DNA from: GCA-002728855 sp036340635
Lineage (GTDB): Bacteria > Bacteroidota > Bacteroidia > Flavobacteriales > Flavobacteriaceae
Direction of reading: 5' to 3'
Assembly: GCA_036340635.1 (NCBI GenBank)
Contig: JAYYYF010000032.1
Span: forward strand, 1 to 64,000
DNA: 64,000 bases
Both the position numbers and the translations under genes were made by a program. Shown here piece after piece: positions 17,677 through 27,268 of the stretch (position 1 is the stretch's first letter; every line of letters begins with the position of its first letter). The notes beneath the pieces are model-generated. The model searched no databases. It worked only from the letters and a program-made list of their open reading frames with translations, and had not been told where the DNA came from.

Positions 17677-20523
17677 TTAGCTTTTTATAAAATAATTTAT
17701 TGAAGTACAACTACATACTAAATTACGATCTCCAAAGGCTTCATCAATTCGTCTAACTGATGGCCAAAATTTATTTTCTCTAATAAAATCAAGTGGAAAT
17801 GCAGCTTTTTGACGTGAATAGGGGAATTCCCAATTATCACTGGTTATCATTTTTTCAGTGTGTGGTGCGTTCTTTAACATTGCATAATCTGAAGGATTAT
17901 CAGAATCTATTTCCATTCGTATAGAAATCATTGCTTCACAAAATCTATTTATTTCTTCCAAGTTTTCACTTTCCGTAGGTTCAATCATCATTGTGCCTGG
18001 TACTGGGAAAGAAACCGTTGGTGCGTGAAATCCATAATCCATTAATCTTTTTGCAATATCAATTACTTCAATTCCATTTTTTTTAAAAGGTCTACAATCA
18101 ATAATAAACTCATGAGCAACCCTTCCTTTTATCCCAGAGTAAAGAATTTCATAAGCTCCTTCTAATCTTTTTTTGATATAATTAGAGTTTAAAATTGCAA
18201 TTTCACTAGATTTTTTGAGACCATTTTTTCCGAGTAATTTTATGTAACCATATGAAATTAAACTTGCCAACGCAGATCCCCAAGGTGTTGCAGATATTGC
18301 ATCGATTGATTTTTTCCCGCCAGTTTTTATAATAGGGTTACTAGGTAGAAATGGCTCCAAATGTTTCGCAACACATATAGGGCCAACGCCAGGGCCTCCT
18401 CCTCCATGTGGGATAGCAAATGTTTTATGTAAATTTAAATGACAAACATCAGCACCAATTTTTGAGGGACTAGTTAAACCAACTTGAGCATTCATGTTTG
18501 CACCATCCATGTATACTTGTCCCCCAAAATTATGGATTAGTTTAGTCACTTTGGAAATATTTGGCTCGAAAACCCCATGAGTAGATGGGTATGTAATCAT
18601 TAATGCAGCAATTCTTTCTTTATTTTCTTCTGTTTTATCAGAAAGATCTTCCCAATCAATGTTTCCATGTTTATCAGTTTTTATAACGACAACATTTAAT
18701 CCAGCCATAACTGCAGAAGCAGGATTAGTCCCATGGGCAGAAGCAGGAATTAGACAAACATCTCTATGCGCTTCTCCTCTATGTTCATTAAAAGCACGGA
18801 TAACCATTAGTCCTGTAAATTCCCCTTGTGCTCCAGAATTTGGTTGAATAGATGTTGCTGAAAAACCAGTGATTTCACTTAAATTTTTTTCTAAGCGGGC
18901 AATTACTTTTTGATAGCCTTTTGCTTGATTTAATGGAACAAAGGGATGTATATTATTCCACTCAGACCAACTTATGGGCAATAGCTCGACGGCAGCATTG
19001 AGTTTCATCGTACAAGATCCTAGAGGTATCATAGAATGATTTAATGACAAATCCTTCCTTTCTAATGATTTTATATATCTAGTTAAGGATGATTCAGAAT
19101 GATGACTGTTAAAAACTTTGTGATCTAGATAAACTGATTTTCTTATTTGATTAGGGGGGATTCTTGATGTCTGAAAATCAATTTTCTTAATTTTTGAGTT
19201 TAAAGGCATACTTTTTTTGAAAATAGAAACAATTTTTTCTAGTTTTTTTTCGGTAGTAGTTTCATTTATTGAAATTGATATTGTTTTTTCATCAATATAA
19301 AAAAAGTTGATTTTTTCTTTTTCAGCGATGTTCTTTATTTTTTTAGAATTGGTCTTGATTTTTAGAGTATCAAAATAATGTCCGTTTTCTTGATTGTATC
19401 CAAGGGATTTTAAAATATTTTCAAGTTCTACTGTTTTAGAATGTATTTTTTGAGCAATCTTTTTTAGACCTTTAGGTCCGTGGTATACTGCATACATACC
19501 AGCCATAACAGCTAAAAGTACTTGGGCAGTGCATATATTGGATGTTGCCTTATCTCTTTTAATATGCTGTTCCCTAGTTTGAAGGGCCATTCTTAAAGCT
19601 GGATTTTCATCCATATCTTTAGTTTGTCCTATTATACGCCCTGGAATATTTCTTTTATAGTCAGTTTTTGTTGCAAAATAAGCTGCATGAGGGCCTCCGT
19701 ATCCTAAAGGAATCCCAAATCTTTGAGTTGTTCCAATAACAACATCAACATCATAATTGCCTGGAGCTTCAAGAATTGTTAAGCTTAAAAGATCAGCAGC
19801 TACAACTACTTTTAAATCAGCTTTTTTTGCGTTTTTAATCGTTTTTGGAAGATCTATTATCTCTCCATATTTTCCAGGATATTGTAATAAAACACCAAAA
19901 AAATTATTAGAAAAGTTAACTTCATTAATAGAATCGATTATTAATTCTATGCCTAAAGGATTTGCTCTTGTTTTTAGAACAGAAATTGTTTGAGGTAAGA
20001 CTTCATTTGAAACAAAAAATTTAATTGAATTTTTTTTTCTTTGTTCGGAACTTCTCGTGTAATAAAGCATTGTCATTGCTTCAGCTGCAGCAGTGCTTTC
20101 ATCAAGAAGAGAAGCATTTGCTAATTCCATTCCAGTCAAGTCTGAAACAACACTTTGAAAATTAAATAGCGCTTCTAATCTACCTTGAGCAATCTCTGCT
20201 TGATAAGGAGTATAAGAGGTATACCAACCTGGATTTTCAAGTATATTTCTTTTTATTACAGCTGGTGTAATTGTTGGGTGATAACCTAATCCAATATATG
20301 TGTCAAAACATCTATTTTCCTTAGCTAGTTCATGCATTTCATTTAAAAAATCATTTTCAGAAATGTTTTTAGGAACCGACATGGCTTTTTTGAGCTTTAT
20401 TCCCTTGGGTATTGTTTGGTCTAAGAGCTCTTCTATTGAATTTAGCTCCAGAGCTGAAAGCATTTTTGAAATGTCTTTTTTATTAGGGCCAATATGGCGA
20501 TGATAAAAATGATTTTCGTTCAT
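17677..20523 (-). CDS. gcvP: Glycine dehydrogenase (aminomethyl-transferring), glycine cleavage P-protein
   Basis: At 948 residues this is the fused single-chain P-protein. It decarboxylates glycine with pyridoxal phosphate and passes the aminomethyl group to the H-protein. The PLP lysine is in LNLHKTFAIPHGGGGPGVGP, around residue 690. The N-terminus FYHRHIGPNKKDI and the TSYTPYQAEIAQGRLE segment are typical. The gene stands alone; gcvT and gcvH are not here. I saw no glycine riboswitch in the 146 nt upstream, but a -7 promoter box lies 13 nt before the ATG. Confidence 0.97.
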   Translation of the reverse strand: MNENHFYHRHIGPNKKDISKMLSALELNSIEELLDQTIPKGIKLKKAMSVPKNISENDFLNEMHELAKENRCFDTYIGLGYHPTITPAVIKRNILENPGWYTSYTPYQAEIAQGRLEALFNFQSVVSDLTGMELANASLLDESTAAAEAMTMLYYTRSSEQRKKNSIKFFVSNEVLPQTISVLKTRANPLGIELIIDSINEVNFSNNFFGVLLQYPGKYGEIIDLPKTIKNAKKADLKVVVAADLLSLTILEAPGNYDVDVVIGTTQRFGIPLGYGGPHAAYFATKTDYKRNIPGRIIGQTKDMDENPALRMALQTREQHIKRDKATSNICTAQVLLAVMAGMYAVYHGPKGLKKIAQKIHSKTVELENILKSLGYNQENGHYFDTLKIKTNSKKIKNIAEKEKINFFYIDEKTISISINETTTEKKLEKIVSIFKKSMPLNSKIKKIDFQTSRIPPNQIRKSVYLDHKVFNSHHSESSLTRYIKSLERKDLSLNHSMIPLGSCTMKLNAAVELLPISWSEWNNIHPFVPLNQAKGYQKVIARLEKNLSEITGFSATSIQPNSGAQGEFTGLMVIRAFNEHRGEAHRDVCLIPASAHGTNPASAVMAGLNVVVIKTDKHGNIDWEDLSDKTEENKERIAALMITYPSTHGVFEPNISKVTKLIHNFGGQVYMDGANMNAQVGLTSPSKIGADVCHLNLHKTFAIPHGGGGPGVGPICVAKHLEPFLPSNPIIKTGGKKSIDAISATPWGSALASLISYGYIKLLGKNGLKKSSEIAILNSNYIKKRLEGAYEILYSGIKGRVAHEFIIDCRPFKKNGIEVIDIAKRLMDYGFHAPTVSFPVPGTMMIEPTESENLEEINRFCEAMISIRMEIDSDNPSDYAMLKNAPHTEKMITSDNWEFPYSRQKAAFPLDFIRENKFWPSVRRIDEAFGDRNLVCSCTSINYFIKS

Positions 20524-20536
20524 AAATAAGTTTGTT

Positions 20537-20544
20537 CAAAATTA
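20537..20544 (-). promoter_or_regulatory. Possible gcvP promoter -7 box (TAATTTTG)
   Basis: On the minus strand, TAATTTTG matches the Bacteroidota -7 consensus TAnnTTTG. It ends 13 nt before the gcvP ATG. No convincing -33 TTTG is found at 19-21 nt upstream, so this is only a partial match. Confidence 0.4.
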
Positions 20545-20669
20545 CATTTTTAGCTTAATTTTTTGAGTTTGCATTTAGGCAAAATTTATTTTTTTTTAAA
20601 CAAAATTTATACTTATTAACAGTTAAAAGGATCTTTTCAGTTTAAATTATACTTAAGACAAAACTTTAA

Positions 20670-21755
20670 TTAACAAAATACTAGATCAAATTTTTCATTA
20701 ATGATATTAAACTTTGCATTTCCCCCAATTTCAATCTTAAAATCAAGCATTCTATTATTAATGACTTTATGCGGAGTAATACAACACATTTTCACAGCTT
20801 GGTTGAAATTTAATCCCACTCTTTGAATTAAATTTTTAAAAGATTTAGCCATTGAAATCGATGAACCTGAAAGAATACCATTATGTGTATAATAATTTTT
20901 ACATTTTTTATGAATATATGGACCTTTTTTGTTTCCAGTTACTGAATCAGTAATACAAAAAAGTTTATTTTTTTTAAGCTTGTAGGCAAGTTTTATCATT
21001 TCAAAATCTACATGATAGCCATCAGCAATTATACTGCTGAATATTGAATTGTTCATTAAAATAGCTGTTGTTAGGGTAAGATTTCTATGATGCAGATTGG
21101 GCATTGCATTAAACAAATGAGTAGCTACTCCAATCAAATTTTTTGAAAGAATATTAGTTCTTGTGTAATCATAATCTGAATGTCCAATCGAAATAATTAT
21201 TCCTTCTTTCTTTAATTTTTTCAAATGTGACTCTTTAACCATTTCAGGAGCAAGAGTAATCATACTGACAGATCCATCTGATAAATTTATGATTGATTCT
21301 ATTTGATTTTTATTTGGGCTGTGCAAAAATTCTTTTTTATGGGCACCTTTCTTTTTTGGGTTTAACCATGGCCCTTCAATATGAAGCCCTATACATCCGC
21401 CATTTGGATAAATTTTTTTAAACTCTTTGACAGCTTTAATACATTTATAAATTACTTTATAGCTATTTGAGGCAATTGTAGGTTGAAAATAAAAAGCACC
21501 ATTTTTTTGATGATGTTTTGACATTATTTTTAATGTTTTAATGTTAGGGTATGAAGAGAATAATCTGTTTGAACTCCCGTATACCTGTAAATCTATAAAA
21601 GTAGGAATGACATAAGGAACAGCCTTTTTTGAATCATATCCATTTTGTGTAATCGAAACTATTTTCTGATTTTTAATAATTAATACTTGATTATTTAAAA
21701 TTTTTTCTCCTGTATATATTTTTTTTACATGAATAAATTTTTCTTTACTTGTCAT
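20670..21755 (-). CDS. nagA: N-acetylglucosamine-6-phosphate deacetylase
   Basis: The 361-residue amidohydrolase converts GlcNAc-6-phosphate to glucosamine-6-phosphate, used in amino-sugar recycling. Visible motifs are GLHIEGPWLNPKKKGAH (the metal-binding Glu), IISIGHSDYDY (His), GVATHLFNAMPNLHHRNL (His) and CITDSVTG (catalytic Asp). The N-terminus is a little shorter than in many homologues. It is monocistronic on the reverse strand; no other nag gene is near. A role in cell wall recycling or chitin use is inference. Confidence 0.9.
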   Translation of the reverse strand: MTSKEKFIHVKKIYTGEKILNNQVLIIKNQKIVSITQNGYDSKKAVPYVIPTFIDLQVYGSSNRLFSSYPNIKTLKIMSKHHQKNGAFYFQPTIASNSYKVIYKCIKAVKEFKKIYPNGGCIGLHIEGPWLNPKKKGAHKKEFLHSPNKNQIESIINLSDGSVSMITLAPEMVKESHLKKLKKEGIIISIGHSDYDYTRTNILSKNLIGVATHLFNAMPNLHHRNLTLTTAILMNNSIFSSIIADGYHVDFEMIKLAYKLKKNKLFCITDSVTGNKKGPYIHKKCKNYYTHNGILSGSSISMAKSFKNLIQRVGLNFNQAVKMCCITPHKVINNRMLDFKIEIGGNAKFNIINEKFDLVFC

Positions 21756-21863
21756 ATTTTTTAAACGAATAGGTGGCTAAAGTTAATTTAATAAAGCTAA
21801 AATAACTTTTCCCAAGTTCTATTTTAAAACTAAATTTGATAAATTGTTTTAAATCTTATTTAA

Positions 21864-22832
21864 TTGAACCAAAAAAACTTTTTTAAAATTTTGATTTTTT
21901 TTACAACAATATTTATTTCTTGTACTCAAAATCAAGATGTTTCAGAAAATTTTAGTGTTAATTCTAACTGTAGATTACTTGGTGGAGTTGATTTTTTTGG
22001 AAATCCAGTAAAGCAAACATTTTATTGCACAATTTCTAATAGAGAATTTTATATATATATTCCATCAACATATTCAGACGAAGGAGATCCTTTTCCTCTT
22101 TTATTTAGTTTACACGGTTATACGAGTCAGGCGTTATGGAATTTATCATATACAGGATTTCAATCAATTGCTGATGAAAAAAATTTTATAATTGTATATC
22201 CCCAAGGATCAATTTTAAATTCTACGGGTGAAACACATTGGAATGTTGGGGGATGGACTATTGGTAGTAAATCTAATGATATCAATTTCATCAATGATTT
22301 AATTGATTGGACTAATTCAAAATACACTATAGATTTAAATAGGGTTTACTCTGTAGGAATGTCAAATGGGGGTTTTATGAGTTATCATCTTGCTTGTAAT
22401 TTAAGTCATAGAATTGCAGCTATAGGCTCTGTAACTGGGTCCATGACTCCTGAAACATTAGAAACGTGTAAGCCAGATCATCCTATGCCAGTTATTCAAA
22501 TACATGGCAAACTAGACTCCACAGTTCCTTATTCTGGAAATTCGTATATGATGCCAATTGAAGATGTGATTCAATATTGGAAAGATTTTAATGATTGTAG
22601 TCAATCACCTGTAAAGTCAACTATTTTAGACATTGATGGCGATAACTATGGAGGGTTAATTAGCCGTTATGAAAATTGTTTAAATGACGTAAATTTTGAA
22701 TTATATCTCCTTGACAAATTAGGACATGAATGGCCTAGATATGACAGCAAAAAAGGATCATCAGATATTCACTCTGCATCTATTTTATGGGATTTTTTGT
22801 CTAGGTATGACATCAATGGATTAATTAGATAA
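21864..22832 (+). CDS. Secreted lipoprotein esterase, PHB depolymerase/feruloyl esterase-like
   Basis: The start is a TTG directly after an in-frame stop codon, since there is no ATG before the lipobox IFISC (Cys at residue 20). The 322-residue product is an alpha/beta hydrolase of the LpqC/PHB depolymerase group: oxyanion strand FSLHGYTSQ, nucleophile Ser167 in GMSNGG, Asp in HGKLDSTVPYSG and His in LGHEWPR. The family hydrolyses polyester or feruloyl-polysaccharide ester bonds; the substrate here is unknown. A TAAATTTG box at 21831-21838 is a possible promoter. The gene ends 3 nt from the convergent purE. Confidence 0.85.
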   Translation: MNQKNFFKILIFFTTIFISCTQNQDVSENFSVNSNCRLLGGVDFFGNPVKQTFYCTISNREFYIYIPSTYSDEGDPFPLLFSLHGYTSQALWNLSYTGFQSIADEKNFIIVYPQGSILNSTGETHWNVGGWTIGSKSNDINFINDLIDWTNSKYTIDLNRVYSVGMSNGGFMSYHLACNLSHRIAAIGSVTGSMTPETLETCKPDHPMPVIQIHGKLDSTVPYSGNSYMMPIEDVIQYWKDFNDCSQSPVKSTILDIDGDNYGGLISRYENCLNDVNFELYLLDKLGHEWPRYDSKKGSSDIHSASILWDFLSRYDINGLIR

Positions 22833-22835
22833 ATC

Positions 22836-23321
22836 TTATTTTTTAAGATCTTTTCTACTCAACTTGACCTTATTTTCCAGTGATTTTTTGTATTCAGAAA
22901 CTTTTTTCAAAACTTTGTTGTCATTGGACCCTATGATTTGAACAGCTAAAATACCAGCATTTTTTGCACCATTTAAAGCAACAGTAGCAACTGGAACACC
23001 ACCCGGCATTTGAAGAATTGAAAGAACAGAATCCCATCCATCTATGGAATTTGAGGATTTTATTGGGACTCCAATCACAGGGAGAGGGGTAATTGATGCA
23101 ATCATACCAGGTAAATGAGCCGCTCCACCAGCTCCTGCAATAATTACTTTAAGTCCTTTTGCATGGGCATTTTGAGCGTAATCCATCATGTTTTTTGGAG
23201 TCCTATGTGCCGAAACAATATCTACTTCAAATTCAATTTTAAAATCTTTTAAAATATCAATTGCCTCCTGCATTACTGGGAGATCTGATTTACTTCCCAT
23301 TATTATACCAACTTGCGTCAT
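22836..23321 (-). CDS. purE: N5-carboxyaminoimidazole ribonucleotide mutase
   Basis: The 161-residue PurE converts N5-CAIR to CAIR in purine synthesis. MGSKSDLPVM and SAHRTP are the substrate-binding motifs, and the AGAGGAAHLPGMIAS segment is typical. Presence of PurK just upstream shows this is the class I mutase working with PurK. The genes overlap by one base (TAATG), so they are translationally coupled. The extended C-terminus (KVSEYKKSLENKVKLSRK) is normal for Bacteroidota. Confidence 0.95.
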   Translation of the reverse strand: MTQVGIIMGSKSDLPVMQEAIDILKDFKIEFEVDIVSAHRTPKNMMDYAQNAHAKGLKVIIAGAGGAAHLPGMIASITPLPVIGVPIKSSNSIDGWDSVLSILQMPGGVPVATVALNGAKNAGILAVQIIGSNDNKVLKKVSEYKKSLENKVKLSRKDLKK

Positions 23322-24475
23322 TACTTAGAAATTACTTGAATGGTTTTTTTAATTTGCTTAGCTATTTTAAGAGCATTTTCAATTTCAGAGTTTAATACTG
23401 TGACATGCCCCATTTTCCTAAATGGGTGAGTTTGTTTCTTACCGTAAATATGAGGAATAACAGAATCAATTGCTAGTATTTGGTTAATATTTTTATAAAA
23501 AACAGGGCCACTAAATTCTTTACTTCCAATTAAATTAACCATTACTGAAGGAGTTGTTATATTTGTATCGCCTAAAGGCATATTCAATATCGCCCTAATA
23601 TGTTGTTCAAACTGACATGTATTAGAAGCTTCAATGGTCAGATGTCCACTATTATGTGGCCTTGGAGCAATTTCATTTACAATTACATCTCCTTTGTCAG
23701 TTAAAAATAATTCAACTACTAAAAGTCCTACATGATTCAAATTTTCAGAAATTTTGTAACTTATTTCTTTTGCTTTTTCAGAAATTTTTTCGTCAATTCT
23801 AGCTGGACACAAAACATATTCAACTTGATTTATGTCATTATTAAACTCCATTTCCAAAACGGGATATGAATCCAATTCACCATTTTCTGTTCGGGAAACT
23901 ATAACAGCAAGCTCTTTTTTAATATTGACAAATTTTTCTACCAGTGATTCTCCTTCTGGCAATAATTCAATGTCTTTTATCGAATTGATTACTTTAACAC
24001 CATATCCATCATAACCTGACAAGGCGCTTTTCCAGATGAATGGAAATCCTAAATTTTTTTTAAAGATATCTTTTTTAATTTGATCAACTTTTTTATAAAC
24101 GCTAAAAGGAGAGGTTGGGATTTGATTTTTTTTGTAGAATTCTTTTTGGAGACATTTGTTTTTAATTGTTTTAATAATTTTTGATTGAGGAAAGACCTTA
24201 ACACCTTCTTTTTCTAATTTTTCTAGTGCTTGAACGTTAACATTTTCAATTTCTATGGTTAAGACATCAACTCGTTTTCCAAATTTATAAACAGTTTCAA
24301 AATCGGTAAGGTCTCCTTTAAAAAAGTGATTGCATGATAATCTGGCAGGAGAGTCTTCACTTGGATCTAAGACATAAGTTTTGATATCCCACTTTCTTGT
24401 AACATATAACAACATTTTACCTAGTTGTCCACCACCTAAAATACCTATTGATTTTGAAGTTGAAAAAAAATCCAT
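23321..24475 (-). CDS. purK: 5-(carboxyamino)imidazole ribonucleotide synthase
   Basis: PurK uses ATP and bicarbonate to carboxylate AIR. The ATG at 24475 is preferred to the TTG one codon upstream and gives 384 residues. GILGGGQLGKML is the N-terminal nucleotide-binding turn; the ATP-grasp domain shows SALSGYDGYGV, the VEKFVNIKKELAV strand and NEIAPRPHNSGH. It is the first gene of the purKE operon, divergent from adk, with a good promoter (24489-24521) 13 nt upstream. Confidence 0.95.
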   Translation of the reverse strand: MDFFSTSKSIGILGGGQLGKMLLYVTRKWDIKTYVLDPSEDSPARLSCNHFFKGDLTDFETVYKFGKRVDVLTIEIENVNVQALEKLEKEGVKVFPQSKIIKTIKNKCLQKEFYKKNQIPTSPFSVYKKVDQIKKDIFKKNLGFPFIWKSALSGYDGYGVKVINSIKDIELLPEGESLVEKFVNIKKELAVIVSRTENGELDSYPVLEMEFNNDINQVEYVLCPARIDEKISEKAKEISYKISENLNHVGLLVVELFLTDKGDVIVNEIAPRPHNSGHLTIEASNTCQFEQHIRAILNMPLGDTNITTPSVMVNLIGSKEFSGPVFYKNINQILAIDSVIPHIYGKKQTHPFRKMGHVTVLNSEIENALKIAKQIKKTIQVISK

Positions 24476-24488
24476 CAAAGAGTTTTAG

Positions 24489-24521
24489 CAAAAATAAGCA
24501 TATCTTTTTGTCGTTCACAAA
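24489..24521 (-). promoter_or_regulatory. purK promoter, Bacteroidota type
   Basis: On the minus strand the -33 element TTTG (24521-24518) and the -7 element TATTTTTG (24496-24489) are separated by 21 nt, matching the TTTG-N19-21-TAnnTTTG consensus of Bacteroidota housekeeping promoters. The -7 box ends 13 nt before the purK ATG, leaving a leader of well under 13 nt. Confidence 0.6.
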
Positions 24522-24538
24522 AACCTTTGCAATTTAGG

Positions 24539-24546
24539 TATCTTTG
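24539..24546 (+). promoter_or_regulatory. Possible adk promoter -7 box (TATCTTTG)
   Basis: TATCTTTG fits the -7 consensus and ends 12 nt before the adk ATG. A TTTG-like -33 element is not found at the right spacing (the nearest TTTTG is 28 nt away), so support comes from the box and its position only. Confidence 0.4.
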
Positions 24547-24558
24547 TAAGAAAAAATT

Positions 24559-25134
24559 ATGATAAATATTGTCTTGTTTGGAAAACCTGGAGCTGGCAAG
24601 GGAACTCAAGCTGAATTTTTAAAGACAAAATATAAATTAGTCCATATTTCAACTGGAGACTTGTTTCGCTATAATATTAGTAATAATACTCCTTTAGGTA
24701 ATTTGGCTAAAAGTTACATGGATAATGGCGATTTAGTTCCTGATGAAGTTACAATCGGTATGTTAAAAGCTTCTGTAGAAGCTAATTCTAAGGGGGAAGG
24801 ATTTATTTTCGATGGTTTTCCAAGAACTTTTTCTCAGGCGAAAGTTCTTGATGAATTTCTTGATCAAAAAGGAATATCAATTTCTGCTATGATTGCTTTG
24901 GAAGTTGATGAAGAAATTTTAATTGAAAGACTTCTTGATCGTGGAAAAATTAGTGGAAGGACAGATGACATGGATAAGTCTAAAATAAGAAATCGTTTCA
25001 AAGAGTACAATTTGAAAACATCTATTCTACGCGAATATTATAACAAACAAAACAAATTTCATAGTATTAGTGGAATCGGTTCAATCAATGAAATCAATTT
25101 TCGATTAAGTGAATTAATTGACAGTTTTTTATAA
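24559..25134 (+). CDS. adk: Adenylate kinase
   Basis: The 191-residue short-form adenylate kinase interconverts AMP, ADP and ATP. The P-loop is GKPGAGKGTQ near the N-terminus, followed by HISTGDLFR, the AMP-binding DGFPRT and LLDRGKISGRTDD. It lacks the long zinc-binding lid of other bacterial forms, as expected from its length. obg starts 4 nt after its stop codon, so both are one operon. Its upstream region is shared with the divergent purK. Confidence 0.96.
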   Translation: MINIVLFGKPGAGKGTQAEFLKTKYKLVHISTGDLFRYNISNNTPLGNLAKSYMDNGDLVPDEVTIGMLKASVEANSKGEGFIFDGFPRTFSQAKVLDEFLDQKGISISAMIALEVDEEILIERLLDRGKISGRTDDMDKSKIRNRFKEYNLKTSILREYYNKQNKFHSISGIGSINEINFRLSELIDSFL

Positions 25135-25138
25135 GCCA

Positions 25139-26137
25139 ATGACCGAAGGAAATTTTGTTGATTATGTAAAATTAGAGGTTAAATCTGGTAATGGAGGTGA
25201 AGGATTTTCTCACTTCAGAAGGGAAAAGTTTGTTGCTAAAGGTGGCCCTGATGGTGGAGATGGTGGAGATGGAGGTGATATTATTGTATGTGCTGATGAA
25301 AATCTTTGGACTCTTTACAGTTTTAAATTTAAAAAACATTTTATCGCTGGCGATGGTCAAAAAGGGGGGAAAGGGAGAAGTACTGGTGCTCAAGGTAATG
25401 ACATTATTATCAAGGTTCCGCTAGGAACAATTGTGAAGGAAACAAGTACAGGGAAGATTTTATTTGAAGTTCTTAGAGATGGTGAAAAGAAAGTTCTTGT
25501 CAAGGGAGGAAAAGGTGGATTAGGCAATTGGAATTTTAAATCTTCTACAAATCAAACCCCTAGATTTTCTCAAAAAGGCCAAAAAGGGATGAAAATTCAG
25601 GTTACTTTAGAACTTAAGATTTTAGCAGATGTTGGAATAGTTGGTTTCCCCAATTCTGGGAAGTCAACTTTATTGTCAGTAATTACTAAGTCTAAACCAA
25701 AGATTGCTGAATATCCATTTACTACTTTGAAGCCAAATTTAGGAATAGTTCCTTACCAAGAATTTTCTTCGTTTGTTATTGCAGATATTCCAGGAATAAT
25801 TAAAGGGGCTTCAAAAGGGAAGGGTTTGGGACATCAATTCTTAAGACATATTGAACGAAATTCTGTTTTGTTATTTTTAATACCGGTTGATTCAAAGAGT
25901 CTTAAAAAAACTTTTGAAACTCTCCAAAAGGAGATGAATGAATATAACCCGGAATTGTTGGATAAAAAATACTTGATAGCATTTTCTAAATCTGATTTAC
26001 TAGATAAAGAGTTATTCAATGAATGCCTTTCTGAAATAAAAAAAACATTTGTAAACACCCCTTTTTGTTTGATTTCTAGTATAAATAAAACTGGATTGAG
26101 AAAATTAAAGGATATGATTTGGAATATTTTAAATTAA
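25139..26137 (+). CDS. obg: GTPase Obg
   Basis: The chosen ATG (25139) gives 332 residues starting MTEGNFVDYVKL; a TTG at 25118 inside adk is less likely. The N-terminal Obg fold is glycine-rich (GGPDGGDGGDGGD and AGDGQKGGKGRS), followed by the G domain with GFPNSGKSTL (G1), TTLKPNLG, DIPG (G3) and FSKSD (G4). Obg binds the 50S ribosomal subunit and links GTP level to ribosome assembly. The C-terminal OCT domain is absent, as is common in short Obg proteins. Confidence 0.96.
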   Translation: MTEGNFVDYVKLEVKSGNGGEGFSHFRREKFVAKGGPDGGDGGDGGDIIVCADENLWTLYSFKFKKHFIAGDGQKGGKGRSTGAQGNDIIIKVPLGTIVKETSTGKILFEVLRDGEKKVLVKGGKGGLGNWNFKSSTNQTPRFSQKGQKGMKIQVTLELKILADVGIVGFPNSGKSTLLSVITKSKPKIAEYPFTTLKPNLGIVPYQEFSSFVIADIPGIIKGASKGKGLGHQFLRHIERNSVLLFLIPVDSKSLKKTFETLQKEMNEYNPELLDKKYLIAFSKSDLLDKELFNECLSEIKKTFVNTPFCLISSINKTGLRKLKDMIWNILN

Positions 26138-26155
26138 ACTTGACAATTATAAACG

Positions 26156-26848
26156 ATGATTAACAAAGATCTCATTACTGATCTTTTTTTTGATTTAGAC
26201 CATACCTTATGGGATTTTGAAAAAAACTCCATGTTAACTTTTAAAAAAATTTTCGATGAATTAAAAATTGAGATTCCTTTAGAAGTTTTTATTGAAAAGT
26301 ATAGACCAATTAATCACTCTATGTGGGAAAAATATCGTAAAAACTTAATTTCTCAGGAAGAATTGAGATATATTAGATTAGAAAAGACATTTGGTTTAAT
26401 AGAATATAAAATCAATTCTAAAATCATAAATGATATTTCTAATTTGTACATAAAGTATCTGTCATCCTTTCCACATCTTTTTCCTGGAACAATTAATCTT
26501 TTAGAGAAATTGTCAGGGAGTTATAATTTGCATATAATAACCAACGGATTTAAAAAAATTCAGTACAGAAAACTTGAGAGTTCAAGAATTATTGGGTTTT
26601 TTAAATATATTTTTACATCTGATGAAATTGGATACAAAAAACCCCACCCTTTAATCTTTAAAAAAGCCTTGAAAATTGCATCTGTTAGTCCTGATTCATC
26701 TTTAATGATAGGAGATAATTTAGAGGTTGACATTATTGGATCTATGAAACAAGGCATGCAAGCAATTCATTTTAATTCAAATAATGACCGAGTACATGAC
26801 TATTGTGTCATGGTAAATAATCTTAATGAGATTTTCAATTTTCTTTAG
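26156..26848 (+). CDS. yjjG: HAD family hydrolase, YjjG-type nucleotidase
   Basis: The 230-residue protein has the HAD catalytic motifs: FFDLDHTLWDFEKNS (motif I with the nucleophile Asp), ITNGF (II), YKKPHPLIF (III) and MIGDNLEVDIIG (IV). The helical cap and overall sequence fit the YjjG/YfnB group, which dephosphorylates non-canonical pyrimidine nucleotides. It starts 18 nt after obg and probably belongs to that transcript. Confidence 0.85.
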   Translation: MINKDLITDLFFDLDHTLWDFEKNSMLTFKKIFDELKIEIPLEVFIEKYRPINHSMWEKYRKNLISQEELRYIRLEKTFGLIEYKINSKIINDISNLYIKYLSSFPHLFPGTINLLEKLSGSYNLHIITNGFKKIQYRKLESSRIIGFFKYIFTSDEIGYKKPHPLIFKKALKIASVSPDSSLMIGDNLEVDIIGSMKQGMQAIHFNSNNDRVHDYCVMVNNLNEIFNFL

Positions 26849-26932
26849 GTTTTTGCAAATAAGGTTTTAATTAAGTATTTCTTAAATTTAAATGGAGTAA
26901 TTTCGAAAAAAAATTATAATAAAATTCAACTA

Positions 26933-27265
26933 ATGGCATTACAAGAGTTACAAAGACAAGTAGATTTATGGATAAAAAATTATGGAGTTAGATATTTTGA
27001 TGTTTTAACAAATATGGCTCAATTAACTGAAGAAGTTGGTGAAGTGGCAAGAATAATTTCTAGACGTTATGGACAACAAAGTGAAAAAAAAATTGACAAA
27101 AGAAAAGATTTAGGAGAAGAGCTTTCTGATGTTATTTTTGTGGTTTTATGCATTGCAAATCAAACAGGTATTAATTTGCAAGAATCATTTGAAAAAAAAA
27201 TAGCTTTCAAGATTAAACGTGATAAAGAAAGACACTTTAAAAATCCGAAGTTAAAAAAAAGTTAA
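26933..27265 (+). CDS. MazG-like nucleotide pyrophosphohydrolase
   Basis: A 110-residue all-helical protein with the MazG pattern: TEEVGEVARII (EExxE metal-binding helix) and LGEELSDVIFVVLCIANQ (second EExxD motif). It is the single-domain type seen in Bacteroidota, likely hydrolysing abnormal nucleoside triphosphates to monophosphates. It starts 84 nt after the HAD gene and 3 nt before aroA, so it and aroA are cotranscribed. Confidence 0.87.
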   Translation: MALQELQRQVDLWIKNYGVRYFDVLTNMAQLTEEVGEVARIISRRYGQQSEKKIDKRKDLGEELSDVIFVVLCIANQTGINLQESFEKKIAFKIKRDKERHFKNPKLKKS

Positions 27266-27268
27266 CTG

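Noticed and set aside
20524..20669. Glycine riboswitch upstream of gcvP
   Set aside because: The 146 nt hold no paired G+C stems or conserved aptamer blocks and the -7 box leaves no room for a leader RNA.
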